Positions 52,314 through 63,081 of a stretch of DNA of 64,000 nucleotides are shown here, piece after piece. Positions within the stretch are counted from its first letter, which is position 1. Each line of letters starts with the position of its first letter. Source of the DNA: Protopterus annectens (lineage: Eukaryota > Chordata > Ceratodontiformes > Protopteridae). Below the pieces are notes generated by a model. That model saw only the letters and a program-made list of their open reading frames with translations. It was not told the origin of the DNA and searched no databases. Location of the stretch: the NCBI RefSeq assembly GCF_019279795.1, contig NC_056745.1, positions 507,661,579-507,725,578 of the forward strand. Reading direction: 5' to 3'. The translations under genes and the position numbers were made by a program.

Positions 52314-54383
52314 CTAGGCTGTTGGGTGCAAAGAAAATCTTCCCCCGACTGCCTCCAGAGGAAAGTAATCAGGCCTCCTTTCAGAAGTGCTGATAGGCTT
52401 GACCACAGGAGGACTCCCTGGAACCCTGGTTCTGCGGGCCACCTCTGCCTCTAGGATGGCATCTTCAATTGGACCCCCCCCCCCTGCTCCAAGGGGAGTC
52501 CATACCACATGTGGCCTGGAAATGCCTCCAGGACTTCTTGAACCACATCTTCCTACTCCTCTGATTCCTGGAATAGGATCATTGGGGAGCAGAAAAATGT
52601 ATGCCCACTGCAGACAGGGTCTTTCTATCTTTCTCTCACCTGGATAGTGTTTCTTTAACTTTGGGGCCAAACAAGGAGGATCCATCAAAAGGAGCATTGA
52701 CGAAAGACGACTTGAATGGCTCCGCAAACTCACACAGGCGCATCCACTCGTATAGTCGAATTGTAACACTCGCACCTGATAACCTGGCCACCCCTTCGGC
52801 TGCATGTATCATTAGACTCATGGACAAATTATAGATGGACTCCAGGGTAGCTAACTGGGAGGGCCACTTTTTCCTGGACCCCCTCAGCTCCTGCTAGGGT
52901 ATTCGACAGCTCCTTGACCAGATCCCTTTGGAGCTTAGTAAAATGTGCCAAAAAGTTCAAGGACCTAATAGTAAAGGTCGATGATGCATAAACCTGCTTC
53001 CCAAATCTGTCCATCATCCTCAACTCCCTCTATTTAAGGATCTCCAGAATGTCTTCAAAGGAGACTTCTGGGGGTGACCGGAAGGAACAGGAGTGACCCT
53101 TGGTTGGTATGTCTGGCATCCTTGGAGCTCACTGTCCAAGTACAGAGGTTGGTGTTAGCTCCGGGTAAGCAGGGGTCAAGAAGTGAGACTCCAGTAACAC
53201 AGGAACCACCTGGGAAAAAGCAATGGCCAAAGCCCACTCTGTAGCTTAAAAGGCAGGGGCTCCTGCGGAGGGATGGGAGCCTGGAACTGAGACAAACTCA
53301 CAACTGGGGTCACATCCCACTCCAAAAGACCCACCTGCAAAGTCGGTGCCGAGGAAGAGCCCACAGCCGGCGCAGACCGAAGCAGTAAGATTGGTTCCGA
53401 ACAAAAATCAGGAGCCAACTCAAACCCTCCGGACCCGATGGTGTAGACCCGGATACCAAGGACCTGTCAGTTTCCGAAGGCACAGAGACAGAGCCGTGCC
53501 TGAAACCGAATATAAAGAAGTTGTCAGTGCAGAGACCATTGGAGTCTATGTGGTTGGAGTCGACAGCTCTAAAGTCTGTGAAGAGGTCACAGGGGTATAT
53601 GTTGGGGTACTGGGAGAGCATTTCCTCTGCATCAGGAGGGAGAGAGGGCTGAGAAGATGGGGGAAGACCCATGGCTCTATGAAGATGATCCACCAACCTC
53701 ACTATTCAACTTCAGAAATATTCCTGGTGGAGCAAACAGACAATCCAGAGGGAGATTCAGGTCTCTCTACAAAAGGCTAGGAAGCTGACCCAGAAAGGAT
53801 TCAATCGATGGTGAATATGTAGCCCTGCATATAGAGAATGACTCAAGTCTTTAGCACCGGGGCAAAAGGTAGAAGCTGTGGAGCCGCAGGAAATGTCAGT
53901 ACTGACGTGGTAACTAAAGGAGCTGGTGCTGACATTGGAGTAGTTATTGGATTTGGTGTCATGGTTGGTGTCGATGGCACCAAGATACGGGTTGGTGCAG
54001 AGGATTCAGTGCATTCCGAACTTTTTGGAACCTTAGACTTCAGTTCCGAGGAGGACTCAGCTGAAGGGCGTATGTTTTTTTACATGTCAGTGCCGAAGGA
54101 GCCATCGACACTGAACAAGCAGATGTTATGCCAGAGGCCTGAGGAGACTGGTCGGTCCTGGACAATGCTTACTCAAAAGAAGCCTTAAGAAGCCCCTTAA
54201 GAATCAATTTCTGCATTCGATCAGGGCCCTATTACTGAAGCCCTGGTAGACAGAGCACTCTAGACCAAGATGAGAAACACCCAAACAGTACACACATTTG
54301 TCGTGACCATAAGATTTCGGCATATTCCTGCCGCACTCTTGGCATTGTTTAAAACCAGTGGTCGATTTTGACTTGTCTGCCAT
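52314..54383 (-). pseudogene. A7 gag-like protein
   Basis: The start at 54383 (MADKSKSTT) precedes the ribbon QCQECGRNMPKSYGHDKCVY, CLGVSHLGLECSVYQGF. The middle is Ser/Pro-rich and frameshifted (53176-53702). The core has MMDRFGKQVYASSTFTIRSL (52950-53023), and SGASVTIRLYEWMRLCEFAE, PFKSSFVNAPFDGSSLFGPK (52636-52800). GGGGGPIEDAILEAEVARRT-like sequence ends it near 52470, where a C tract (52476-52486) shifts frame. Confidence 0.7.
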
Positions 54384-54679
54384 AATAGCAAAAAAAGGGC
54401 AGATCATCAAGAAGGAAAAACTTGGGAAAAACACACACACACAAACAGAGAAGAATCCTACCAATAATGGTAGGAAAGATTACCAAACGGTAAGGACAGG
54501 AGAAGAGAGGGGAAACTACATACTATGGTAGGCAAGAAATACCAAATACAGGTTTAAGGAAACAAACACTCGTATGAAAAAGAAAAGGGTAGACAAGGTG
54601 CAGAAAATATTATGCAACTTGAAGACAAAAAGCGAGAAAAATGTAATAAAACTTTTAAAATGTACTTAGCTGCGAGAGA

Positions 54680-54865
54680 GCCAGTCGGCTAACGTGTCTT
54701 TTTATAAGAGCGGCAAACGAGACCTGAGGTAACGAAGAGAGGAGCATTGGGGGTAGACTATTAGTTCCAGAGATTTCTGGCTGGAGTGAGCTATATAACG
54801 GCTGAATCAGTTCCGAGGATCAGAACCGTAACCCATCAGTCAAGAATAGATGAAGACTGACATCA
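54680..54865 (-). repeat. A7 right ITR
   Basis: AGCGGCAAACGAGACCTGAG, CATTGGGGGTAGACTATTAG, TCAGTTCCGAGGATCAGAAC and CAAGAATAGATGAAGACTGAC follow the order of the terminal repeat at 1-186. It abuts the interior of DIRS-A copy A4 at 54866. Confidence 0.75.
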
Positions 54866-55800
54866 GATCAAATGTTTCCATTTACTTCGGCAAACTTTTC
54901 TGGTGGAAGCTTTGTGGGATAACAGAATGTGATGGAGAGTGAAGGAGAGACTGGGCTGCCTAGCAATCAATGGAACTGGAGAAATCATGCAGTCTACTTG
55001 AGGCCTGAAATGCCTGGATGTATCATGTCTGTCAGGTGGGACAGTAAGTCTGGAATTGGATTCAGAAAGCAAGGTGGGTGTAGAAGATGAGGCCAAAGGA
55101 AAGGAAACCAGATCTGATGAGGCCAATAAGGTGCAATGAGGATAAGTGTGCTCTTCAATCAAGATGCTTTCTGGAGAAATTAGGTAAAGGGAGTAAGCAT
55201 AAAGGAGACAGGAGGGCCAAACAAAGTACAGCATTCCTAAGGGACTTTCCCACTGCAGTGATCAGGGCAAAAAACCTGCTGCACTTGTTGTTGAGGGGAG
55301 ATGCAAACAGAACCTGCTGCACTTGTTGTTGAGGGGAGATGCAAACAGATCTCAGCATGGCTGGCCCCACTGATGGAAAATGCTCTCCGCCACCTTCATA
55401 CTGACAGATCACTTGTGACGCATCAAAATAGATCAGCTTAACTTGTCTGCAGTTAAGCTGAACTTCCCCAGGATGTGTGTTTGTGTCAGAAAGTGGTTGG
55501 AGGAGATCGCCCATTACCACACTCTCAAATCTTATTGACAAAGAGGGTAAGAACTGTTTTCCCCTTGTTTGTTGATGTACCAGACTACTGACATATTGTC
55601 TGTTTGAATCACAACAGTCCCAAGTTGGGAGAGATTCTTGGAAGGCCTGCAATCCTAGGAGGACAGCTCTCATCTCCAGAACACTGACATGCGTGTTGGC
55701 CTTTTTGGGGAACCAGGTGCCTTGAACCGGCCTTCCTAAAAAGCACCCCCCCCCCAAGATCTGAAAGGCATCCATGGTTACTGTCGCATTGGGTTGAGGG
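54866..55800 (-). pseudogene. A4 RNase H, methyltransferase-like domain, recombinase start
   Basis: RNase H: SVLEMRAVLLGLQAFQESLP and SSLVHQQTRGKQFLPSLSIR (55500-55700). A 10-nt C tract (55746-55755) sits at the GWGG codons. MT-like: FASPLNNKCSRFFALITAVG, LRNAVLCLALLSPLCLLPLP and SSDLVSFPLASSSTPTL-like frames (55080-55350). The recombinase starts with SHKASTRKVCRSKWKHLI at 54866-54920. A perfect 38-bp tandem duplication lies at 55273-55348. Confidence 0.7.
55273..55348. repeat. 38-bp perfect tandem duplication in A4
   Basis: Two identical 38-bp copies (55273-55310 and 55311-55348), beginning AACCTGCTGCACTTG and ending GATGCAAACAG, within the MT-like coding region. They shift the frame (38 is not a multiple of 3). 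Confidence 0.9.
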
Positions 55801-55819
55801 AGAACAAAGGGTTGGCCTT

Positions 55820-56916
55820 GTGTTATTTTGACTTTGTTGGAGAAGGGACCACTGAGTTGTGAGTGTCCACTGAAGGATCTTCATATGGTACCTTGCTAGC
55901 TGTAACTGAATGATTGCCACTGACATGGATCCCAATTCTTGGAGGATCACATGAGCTGAAAGAGAAGAACTTTGAATGATCTTTTTGCCCTGTAACTGAA
56001 TTGTTGAGATTTGCTGTAAATGACAGAAATCCCCATACAAGAGCATAACTGGAGTAAGTAGTCCCAGCATGAATCAGAAAATGCCTGGCCAGAGTAGTTA
56101 TGAGCCAGTCGTCCAGATATGGTTACACCCAGAATCCCTGCATTCTCAAGTGAACTGTAACTATTGCCATACACTTGGTAAACACCGCGGGGGTTATGTT
56201 GAGACTAAAGAACAGAACTCAATTGGTAATGACTGGCTTCCCAGCTGGAAGTTTAGACATCACCTGGATCCTCTGTGCATTTTTATATGACAGTATGTAT
56301 CCTGAAGCTCCATCAAGCACATCCAGATATCCTTATACAGAAAAGGCAAAATGGACTGAACCGTAACCATCCAGAACTTTGTATACTGAACTGACCAACT
56401 TAATTTGCTGAGATCCAGGACTGGACACCAGAGTCCCCTGTTTTCTTTGGCACTAAAAAGAATGTTGAGTAAGTTCCGGACTCTTTCTGGTCTGTGGAGA
56501 CTTCCTGGATGACTATTTACTAGCAGCTTGTTTATTTCTAGTGCTGCTGCTTTCCTCTGACTGGGTGAAACATTGGGTATTTTGTTTAATACTAGTAGAG
56601 GTAGATGGGAAAAGGGTATGATATAATCTCTGGATATTATCCTCTGCACACATGAATCTTTTGTAATTTCTAGCCAGGCTCTCTGGTGCAGGAATAAACG
56701 GCCCCCAACTGCCTCTGGAGATAGACAGTAGGGCCTCCTTTCAGGAGCGTTGATAGGATCCGTCCAAGAAAGAATCCCTAGATCCCTAGTTATACTTACC
56801 ACCTCTGCCATAGGGATGGCATCTTCCATTAGAATTCCCCCCTCTACCCCTGGGGGAACAATCTCCATTTGAATCCTGGAAAGGACCCTGGGGATTTTTT
56901 GAACCACATTTTCCAT
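55820..56916 (-). pseudogene. A4 reverse transcriptase
   Basis: A 218-codon open frame (56260-56916): EAVGGRLFLHQRAWLEITKD, RIISRDYIIPFSHLPL, NLLNILFSAKENRGLWCPVL, DLSKLSWSVQYTKFWMVTVQ, SILPFLYKDIWMCLMELQDT (motif A with Asp-to-Glu change in MELQD). In other frames PYLDDWL is encoded near 56105-56130, and QELGSMSVAIIQLQLARYHM in the thumb near 55900. Inactive as read. Confidence 0.75.
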
Positions 56917-56919
56917 TCC

Positions 56920-58945
56920 CCTTGTTGGTTCCTAGAAAAGGTCCGTTGAGGAGTCAAAAAATGCACGCACACAGACAGGGCTTTCCTTCCTGCTCACACC
57001 TAGAGTGTGTCTCTAACTTTAGGGCCAAATAAGGAACTTCCATCAAAAGAAACCTTGATGAAAGATGATTTGAAAGGTTCCCCAAAGTCACATAAGCGAA
57101 TCCAGTCATATCTTCTGATGGAAATGACTGCACACTGTGCCCATGAGGTACCTTCAGCTGTGTGGGAGATTAACCTCATAGATGAGTATGAAATGGACTG
57201 AAGGGTAGCTAACTGCAAGGAAATAGTGCTTTATACTTTGGATGTGGTCCCAGACAGGGATTTGGTAAGTTCTTTAATCTAATCCATCTGAAATCTTGTA
57301 AAATGTGCCAAGTAATAAAGCGACTTAAGAGCGAAAGTTGCTAAAGCACAGACACCACCCAAATCTGTCCAGCACCCTAAACTCCCTATTAATGGGGTGG
57401 GCAGAAGAACTTTGTTCTGCCAGTTCCTTCTTAGTAGCTGCCACTATGACCATGGCATCAATGGGGATGCCCTTACTCCAAGAAGTTCTATCCTTAGGTG
57501 GTGCCAGGATCCTATCTGGTCTCTCAGGGATAGGCTCAGTCATGTAAGGCTCCTTCCACACCAGTCAAGAGATCAAATCAATAAGCTCATCAGTGGGTGG
57601 AGTCACTCAGAAGGTAAACAGGCCAGCTCCAAAGGCCTCCAGGAACGCTGACTCCTCTTGGAAAGAGTTATCAGGAGACCAACCACACCTTTGTTTCAGG
57701 AGTTCAAGGAGGTCTCCAAATAAGAAGTCGCTGGGTGATGATCTGGGGGACCCTTCCTCTTCAGGCAGTCAGCGACCTGTGTGACAGAGTCTTGCGGAGA
57801 GTCTAAGTGCCTGCTTTTACATTTCCTCTTCCTACAAACTTCTTCGGTGAGAAGCTCTGGAGAAGTATCAGAAGATTACTATACCCTGCTGGGTTGTCTG
57901 GAGACTGGTTTGGGTTAGCTGTCCCAGTGAAACAGGTGACTAAGGCTCTGGATGCAGAATTGAATGGAACTGGGTAGTCGCAGCCAAAGAGGGAAGATAA
58001 GTATGAACGCTGGGAAGAGAAAAAGCTCTCCACCACCTCAAAGGCAGAATGCTTCGGAAAAAAGAACACTGACTGATCCGATAAGAAAGGCTTACCGACT
58101 GTCAGCATCCTCTGCCCTGAAGGTTAACTACTCGAGAAAGGAGTTAGAGCCGAGCTGTCCAGCACTGAAATACCGAGAGACAGAGTTGGCTCCAAGAGTC
58201 GACCAGCTCCAAAGTTCTCTATGCTGGACCACTCAGAGACACCGTTGAAGTCAACGATGCCAACATCTTTAGATCAGAGACGGACTCCAGGATTTCCGGA
58301 TTGGATAGCTCCAAAACCAAAGGTTGGATCAGAGAAGGAGCTAACAATGGAGGAGTAGTACTGACAATGGTCTCCAAAACCTGATGGGGTTGGAGCCAGG
58401 AGAACTCCTACTTGAATCTGTCTCCTGAGGAACTTCCTCATCATCCTGTCCATATCAGCTTCTGTAATGTTCTTGGAAGATTGAATGGATATGGCCGTGG
58501 AAGATGGTCTTGAACAGTGTCTAGGAGATTCCAAAATGGGGGAAGGGAACCAAGAGGACAACAGCTCAGAGGAGATTTTTCAGATCTACGTCTCGTATCT
58601 GAAGTAGTTGGATCCATTTTTCCTGCCAATTTAACAGGCGGTTCAAATATAGATGCTGCAGAACTAGATGGATTCAGAGACTTTTTTCATGATTCTTTAG
58701 AGAGAGAGAATCCCTTTGCATCAACTCTTTTGTGGGTTTGATTCCCAGAGGGTATAGAAGCAGATCTGGAGGGTAATAATTCTCTAAAAATTAACTTATT
58801 TTTTGTGTCAATGCGTTGAAATTAACCCTTTGCATTTGTGACAATCCAAGTCAAAATGAGATGGGCCTAAGCGATAGATGCACTTAAGAGTGTCCATCCA
58901 AATTAGGAATTTTACATACTTTTTAAAGCCAGAAGGCTTTTCAGA
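56920..58945 (-). pseudogene. A4 gag-like protein
   Basis: The N-terminus (58780-58945) reads DTLKCIYRLGPSHFDLDCHK then CKGF, a ribbon with one Cys changed. SSKNITEADMDRMMRKFLRR, QIQVGVLLAPTPSG lies at 58380-58470. The core has VIVAATKKELAEQSSSAHPI (57380-57460) and AVISIRRYDWIRLCDFGEPF, KSSFIKVSFDGSSLFGPKVR (57000-57140). Frameshifts separate the parts. Confidence 0.65.
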
Positions 58946-59189
58946 TATAGTAACAAGTTAAGGCAGAGAAACACTTAAGAAATGTCTTTTGTTTTAAATA
59001 AGCAAAAAGGGAAGAGGAAAAAAATTCCAACAATGGTGACTAAGACATACTAAAGGATTTAACAGTAACTTTACACAGTAAAGTTTTAAATGTAATAGCA
59101 AGGGAGGATAGATAGCAAAAATATTATAAAGGGAATATTTCTAACTCACAAAAGCAATCTAATGTTCAATCAAAGAGTTATCAGTGACC

Positions 59190-59375
59190 ACGTCCAAACA
59201 CTAAGTTGGCAAATGAGATCTGAGGTATGTTGGGTGAATAGGGTATTATGAGTAAAGGGAGGAGCTCGAGAGTTTCAGTGTTCTACTAGCTGGAAGAAGT
59301 GGCCTAGTCAGATCTGAGGATCGGATCTGAACCCAACAGTTGAGGAATGAATAAAAACATCAGCTTGCAGAGTTA
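59190..59375 (-). repeat. A4 right ITR
   Basis: GTTGGCAAATGAGATCTGAGG, GGTATTATGAGTAAAGGGAG, GAGCTCGAGAGTTTCAGTG and CTGAGGATCGGATCTGAACC, GAGGAATGAATAAAAACATC match the other DIRS-A right ITRs. Confidence 0.75.
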
Positions 59376-59520
59376 AACATGGTAACCCAAGGAAAGAATA
59401 CATTTTTGTGGAGCAAATGGTTACTCCAGTTCCAGATGTTAAATGAAGATGGGCAAAACAACACAATAGAATAAACAGACTGGCTGGAAAGTCAAGTAAT
59501 TTTGGGATAGGTAAACAAAA
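59376..59520. other. Spacer between A4 and B3
   Basis: About 145 bp with no ORF and no recognised repeat. It may be one of the few non-transposon bases in the window. Confidence 0.35.
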
Positions 59521-59670
59521 AGTACAGTTTTGTACCTACCATAAATGTAGATGTTCGAGTGTATACACTGCTGCAGTCATTACACTTGGGTTATCCTGCC
59601 GTCAGGCGGTTCCCCAGTCGGCCTGAGTTCCAAAGTCTTGGTCCGGTGTCAGTTAATGTTGCTTCCTCCC

Positions 59671-59698
59671 CGACGTCAGTGCGGCAGGGGTATACAAG
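59671..59698 (+). promoter_or_regulatory. CRE-like and TATA-like pair in B3 left ITR
   Basis: CGACGTCA (59671-59678) then TATACAAG (59691-59698), the counterpart of TGACGTCA/TATAAAA in B2. Both motifs carry single-base changes from consensus here. Confidence 0.4.
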
Positions 59699-59899
59699 AT
59701 GCAGCAGACGCCATTTTCTTCAGTTTTTCTTGCCCCAGATGTCAGGTGCCCCCAAATAGGTAGGCAATTCAAATTGCTAATAAAACATACATAATAAAAG
59801 CAAACAACAACTTTCAGCTACCAGCAAATACTCCCCATAGGCAGTAAAGGGTAGAAGACATAGGTACGTACCAGCAAGTAAGAGAAGGAGGGAGGATAA

Positions 59900-60010
59900 C
59901 CTGGACTGCAGCAGTGTATACACTCTAACATCTACATTTATGGTAGGTACAAAACTGTACTATGTTCATCGTGTTACACTGCTGCAGTCATTACACTTGG
60001 GTAGAATCCC
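59900..60010 (-). repeat. B3 internal complementary region
   Basis: GCAGCAGTGTATACACTCTA, ACATCTACATTTATGGTAGG (reverse complement of the left ITR start) joined to TACTATGTTCATCGTG, CTGCAGTCATTACACTTGGG (opposite end, as in the B1 right ITR). Confidence 0.8.
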
Positions 60011-60034
60011 AAAGCTGAGGTAGGGTGGCTGGTT

Positions 60035-61250
60035 CTATAAGGCATTAGGGTTGGCTATAAGGCCCTGCAGTACTGCAGGGGTGAAGCCAGCTCTGGATTT
60101 AGAGTATAACGGCAGATGGTAATGCTTGGTGAAGGTATGCACAGAACTCCAAGTTGCCGCTTCCAAAATATCCTTGGTAGGTACTCCTCTGAGGTAGGCA
60201 GTTGAAGTGGCTGTTGCCCTAGTGGAGTGAGATCTAATGCTGTAGTTACAGGTTTCCCATGGTGTGTATAGCAGAAACATATACAATGTCCTATCCATTT
60301 TGAAATAGTCTGTTTTGAAATGGCTTTTCCCTGTGCTCCTGCAGCATATGCTACCAATAATTGCTCAGATTTCCTGAAAGCTTTGGTTTTGTCCAAGTAG
60401 AAGCATAACTGCCTGTGAATGTCCAAGGAATGCAGTAGTCTCTCCCCTTTATTGTGGTTTTGGATAAAAAGTTGGCAAATGGATACTTTGGTTTAGAGCC
60501 ACACTGGATACCACCTTTGGCATAAACGTAGGGTCAGTTCTTAAAGACACCCTGTCCTGGTGGAAAATGAGGAACGGTTCCACTGCCATTAGTGCCTGTA
60601 ACTCTGAAACTCTTCGTGCTGATGTTATTGCCAGGAGTAGAGCAGTTTTCCAAGAGATATATCTTAATTCTGCTGTGTTAGCTGGCTCAAAAGGAGGTAA
60701 AGTCAATTTTTCCAAAACAAAGTTGAGGTCCCAAGTTGGAGTAGGTGCTCTACGGGGCGATCTTATGTTTTTAGCCCCACTGAGGTACTGTCTTAGCAAA
60801 GGATTAGAGAAATTTGGTGGATCCGTGTTGTAATGAACAGAGATGGCAGAGGTGTGGATCTTAATGGATGAGAAGGAGAGTCCTTTGTCCAGCATCTCAG
60901 TTAAATATTGTAGTATCTGAGGAATGTTTGGAACATGAGGGTCAAGGCTGTGTGCTTGGTTCCAGGCACAGAATCTCTTCCATTTATCCGAATAGGCTTT
61001 CCTGGTACTAGGCCTTCTGGCCTCCAGAATGACATCCATAACAGCTTTGGAGAGCGGCACTGCCTGCTTGACTAAGGAATCTTCCATGCAGCTAGGTTTA
61101 AGGTCTTTAGCTGGCTGTGTAGTATCTGATTGTTGTGCTGAGTCAGCAGATGTGGGATTTGAGGCAAAATCCAGGGTGGTCCTTGTGCTAAGTTCTTTAA
61201 GAGTGGGTACCAGTGCTGGTGTGGCCAGTCTGGTGCAATCAGGATCATCT
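60035..61250 (-). pseudogene. B3 tyrosine recombinase, catalytic residues retained
   Basis: ARRPSTRKAYSDKWKRFCAW (61000), SSIKIHTSAISVHYNTDPPN, PRRAPTPTWDLNFVLEKLTL, ITSARRVSELQALMAVEPFL (Arg I, near 60610), SKQTISKWIGHCICFCYTHH (60280-60330), RSHSTRATATSTAYLRGVPT (HxxR) and SVHTFTKHYHLPLYSKSRAG (Tyr, near 60115). The frame breaks near 60450 and again near 60240. The N-terminal part of its long frame overlaps RNase H/MT-like coding. Confidence 0.82.
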
Positions 61251-62000
61251 TTGGCTCTTCTTGCCTGGCTTTTATGAGTACCTTTGACAGGAGAGGTAGT
61301 GGTGGGAAAGCGTATACTGGTAGGTTTTTCCAGCTGAATGAGAGGGCATCCACTTTCCATGCTTGTGGATGGCAACTCCTTGTGCAGAATTTCTGTAGCT
61401 GGCAGTTCGTTGGGGATGCAAACAGATCTATGTGCGGACTCTACCATTTCTGTGTTTTCATTCTGAATATCTGTGGATACAATTCCCATTCGTGGGGATC
61501 CATAATGTTTCTGCTTAAGTCGTCTGCCGGTGTGTTTTTCTCTCCTGGCAGGAATTGTGCTTGCAGATGAACTTGATAGTTTAGAGCTGTGTTCCACAGG
61601 GTCATGGCTTGCCTGCAGAGGGGGTAGGAGTGAGTGCCCCTTTGCTTGTTTATGTACCACGTAACTGTAGTGTTGTCTGTCTTTAGTAGTAGTAGTTGTC
61701 CTGGATGCAGCAGATCCTTGAAAGCTATAAGTGCATTTTGTACAGCTAGCATCTCTTTTTGATTGATGTGAAGATGCCTTTGTTCTGCGGGCCACTTGCC
61801 CTGAATACAGTTGCCTGCCATCTGTGCTCCCCAGGCGTAATCCGATGCATCGGTTTTCAGTGTTTGCCTGGCTGTGGGTTGAGTAAAAGGCTGTCCCTTG
61901 TTGAGGTGACAAGCTTGAGCTCACCATTGAAACTCCTGTTGAAGGCAAGGAATTAGTGGTATAACTGTTTCCAAACTTTGACAGTGCTGAGACCATACAT
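61072..62000 (-). pseudogene. B3 RNase H and methyltransferase-like domain
   Basis: RNase H (61441-61821): HINQKEMLAVQNALIAFKDL, LLLLKTDNTTVTWYINKQRG, AQFLPGEKNTPADDLSRNIM; one extra Leu-type codon compared with B1. MT-like (61072-61353): MDALSFSWKNLPVYAFPPLP and MILIAPDWPHQHWYPLLKNL. These lie in a frame overlapping the recombinase ORF, an organisation known for DIRS. Confidence 0.78.
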
Positions 62001-62276
62001 TCTTCTTTAGGTACTATTGTAGCTTCCTCATATGCAGTCTGGCATACGGAATTAGTAGTATGCAAGATGCCATGTAACCCAAGGCCTGCAGAATTTTTCT
62101 TGCAGGAAGTTGAGTCTTTGTTGCCATCAATTGAAAGTATTAAGTCAGTTGTCCTTGCTTGCCTGGCGTGAGATAAGCCATCTGGGCCGTTGTGTTCAAG
62201 CTGGCACCCAGGAATATTATCTCTTGCGAGGGCACTAGTTTTGATTTCTTTTCGTTTACTGTATACCCCAGGCAAC

Positions 62277-63043
62277 TTAATAACTTTTTTTACAAACGCC
62301 AGATGCTTTAGAAGAATATCCTTGCTTATCTGCTTGAATCAGGCAGTCATCCAGGTACGGATAAATATGAATTCCTTTGTCTGTAAAAATGCAATTACTG
62401 GTGCCAGGCACTTTGTGAAGACCCTGGGCACAGTAGATAAGCCAAAGGGCAGTGCAGAGAATTGATAATGCATTGAACCAGCTATGAATCTGTGGTATCT
62501 TCTGCAGTTTTGTCTGATAGGGACATGCAGGTATGCCTCCTTGAGGTCCAATGTCACGAGCCAAACTTTCTTGCCCAGCATGGGAAGAAGCTGCTGTAGT
62601 GTCAACATTTTGAATTTCGGGACATCCAGGTAAGTGTTTAGAGAAGAAAGATCCAGAATGAGCCCCCAGACTTTGTCCTTTCTGGGAACTAGAAAGAGTC
62701 TTGAGTAAAATCCTTGTCCTTGCTCCTGTGGTGGTACCTTTTGAATAGCTCTCATATCCATGAGTGCTGTAATTTGTTTTTGAGCCTCTGCCCATTGATT
62801 TGGTGGCAGATTTGGCAGTCCTTTTAACCTTGGCAGTGTGTGAAAGTGGAACCCATAACCTTGAGATACAATGTTGAGAACCCATTTGTCTTTGGTGATC
62901 ATATGCCAATTCTGATAAAGTGCCAGTTTTGCTCCCAAGGGGGCTGCCAAGAAACAGCTGTTTGGCAGCTGTAACGGGAAGTCATTGGGGCTGCTTTTTA
63001 TATGGTTGGGGCCTGTCTTCCCCTTCTTTCTGGCCTGATCCAA
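62277..63043 (-). pseudogene. B3 reverse transcriptase
   Basis: A 234-codon open frame from 63043: FHTLPRLKGLPNLPPNQWAE, GFYSRLFLVPRKDKVWGLIL, DLSSLNTYLDVPKFKMLTLQ, WLVTLDLKEAYLHVPIRQNC (motif A), QFSALPFGLSTVPRVFTKCL (motif B). The active site YPYLDDCLIQADKQ lies in the next frame after a frameshift at about 62380. Best-preserved RT palm of the window after B2. Confidence 0.82.
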
Positions 63044-63081
63044 CCCACTGTCGAGGCCTGTAAGGACCTTGGGGTTGACCT

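Larger units (their letters stand above)
49733..54865 (-). mobile_element. DIRS-A copy A7, 3'-truncated
   Basis: Minus-strand DIRS-A from its right ITR (54680-54865) through gag, RT, RNase H, MT-like and part of the recombinase. It is cut at 49733 within the recombinase (SVSKVTLSKW), so the catalytic C-terminus, ICR and left ITR are missing. Confidence 0.8.
54866..59375 (-). mobile_element. DIRS-A copy A4, 3'-truncated
   Basis: Minus-strand DIRS-A with right ITR (59190-59375), gag, RT, RNase H and MT-like regions. It is cut at the start of the recombinase by the A7 ITR. The rest of its 3' half is not found left of A7. Confidence 0.75.
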
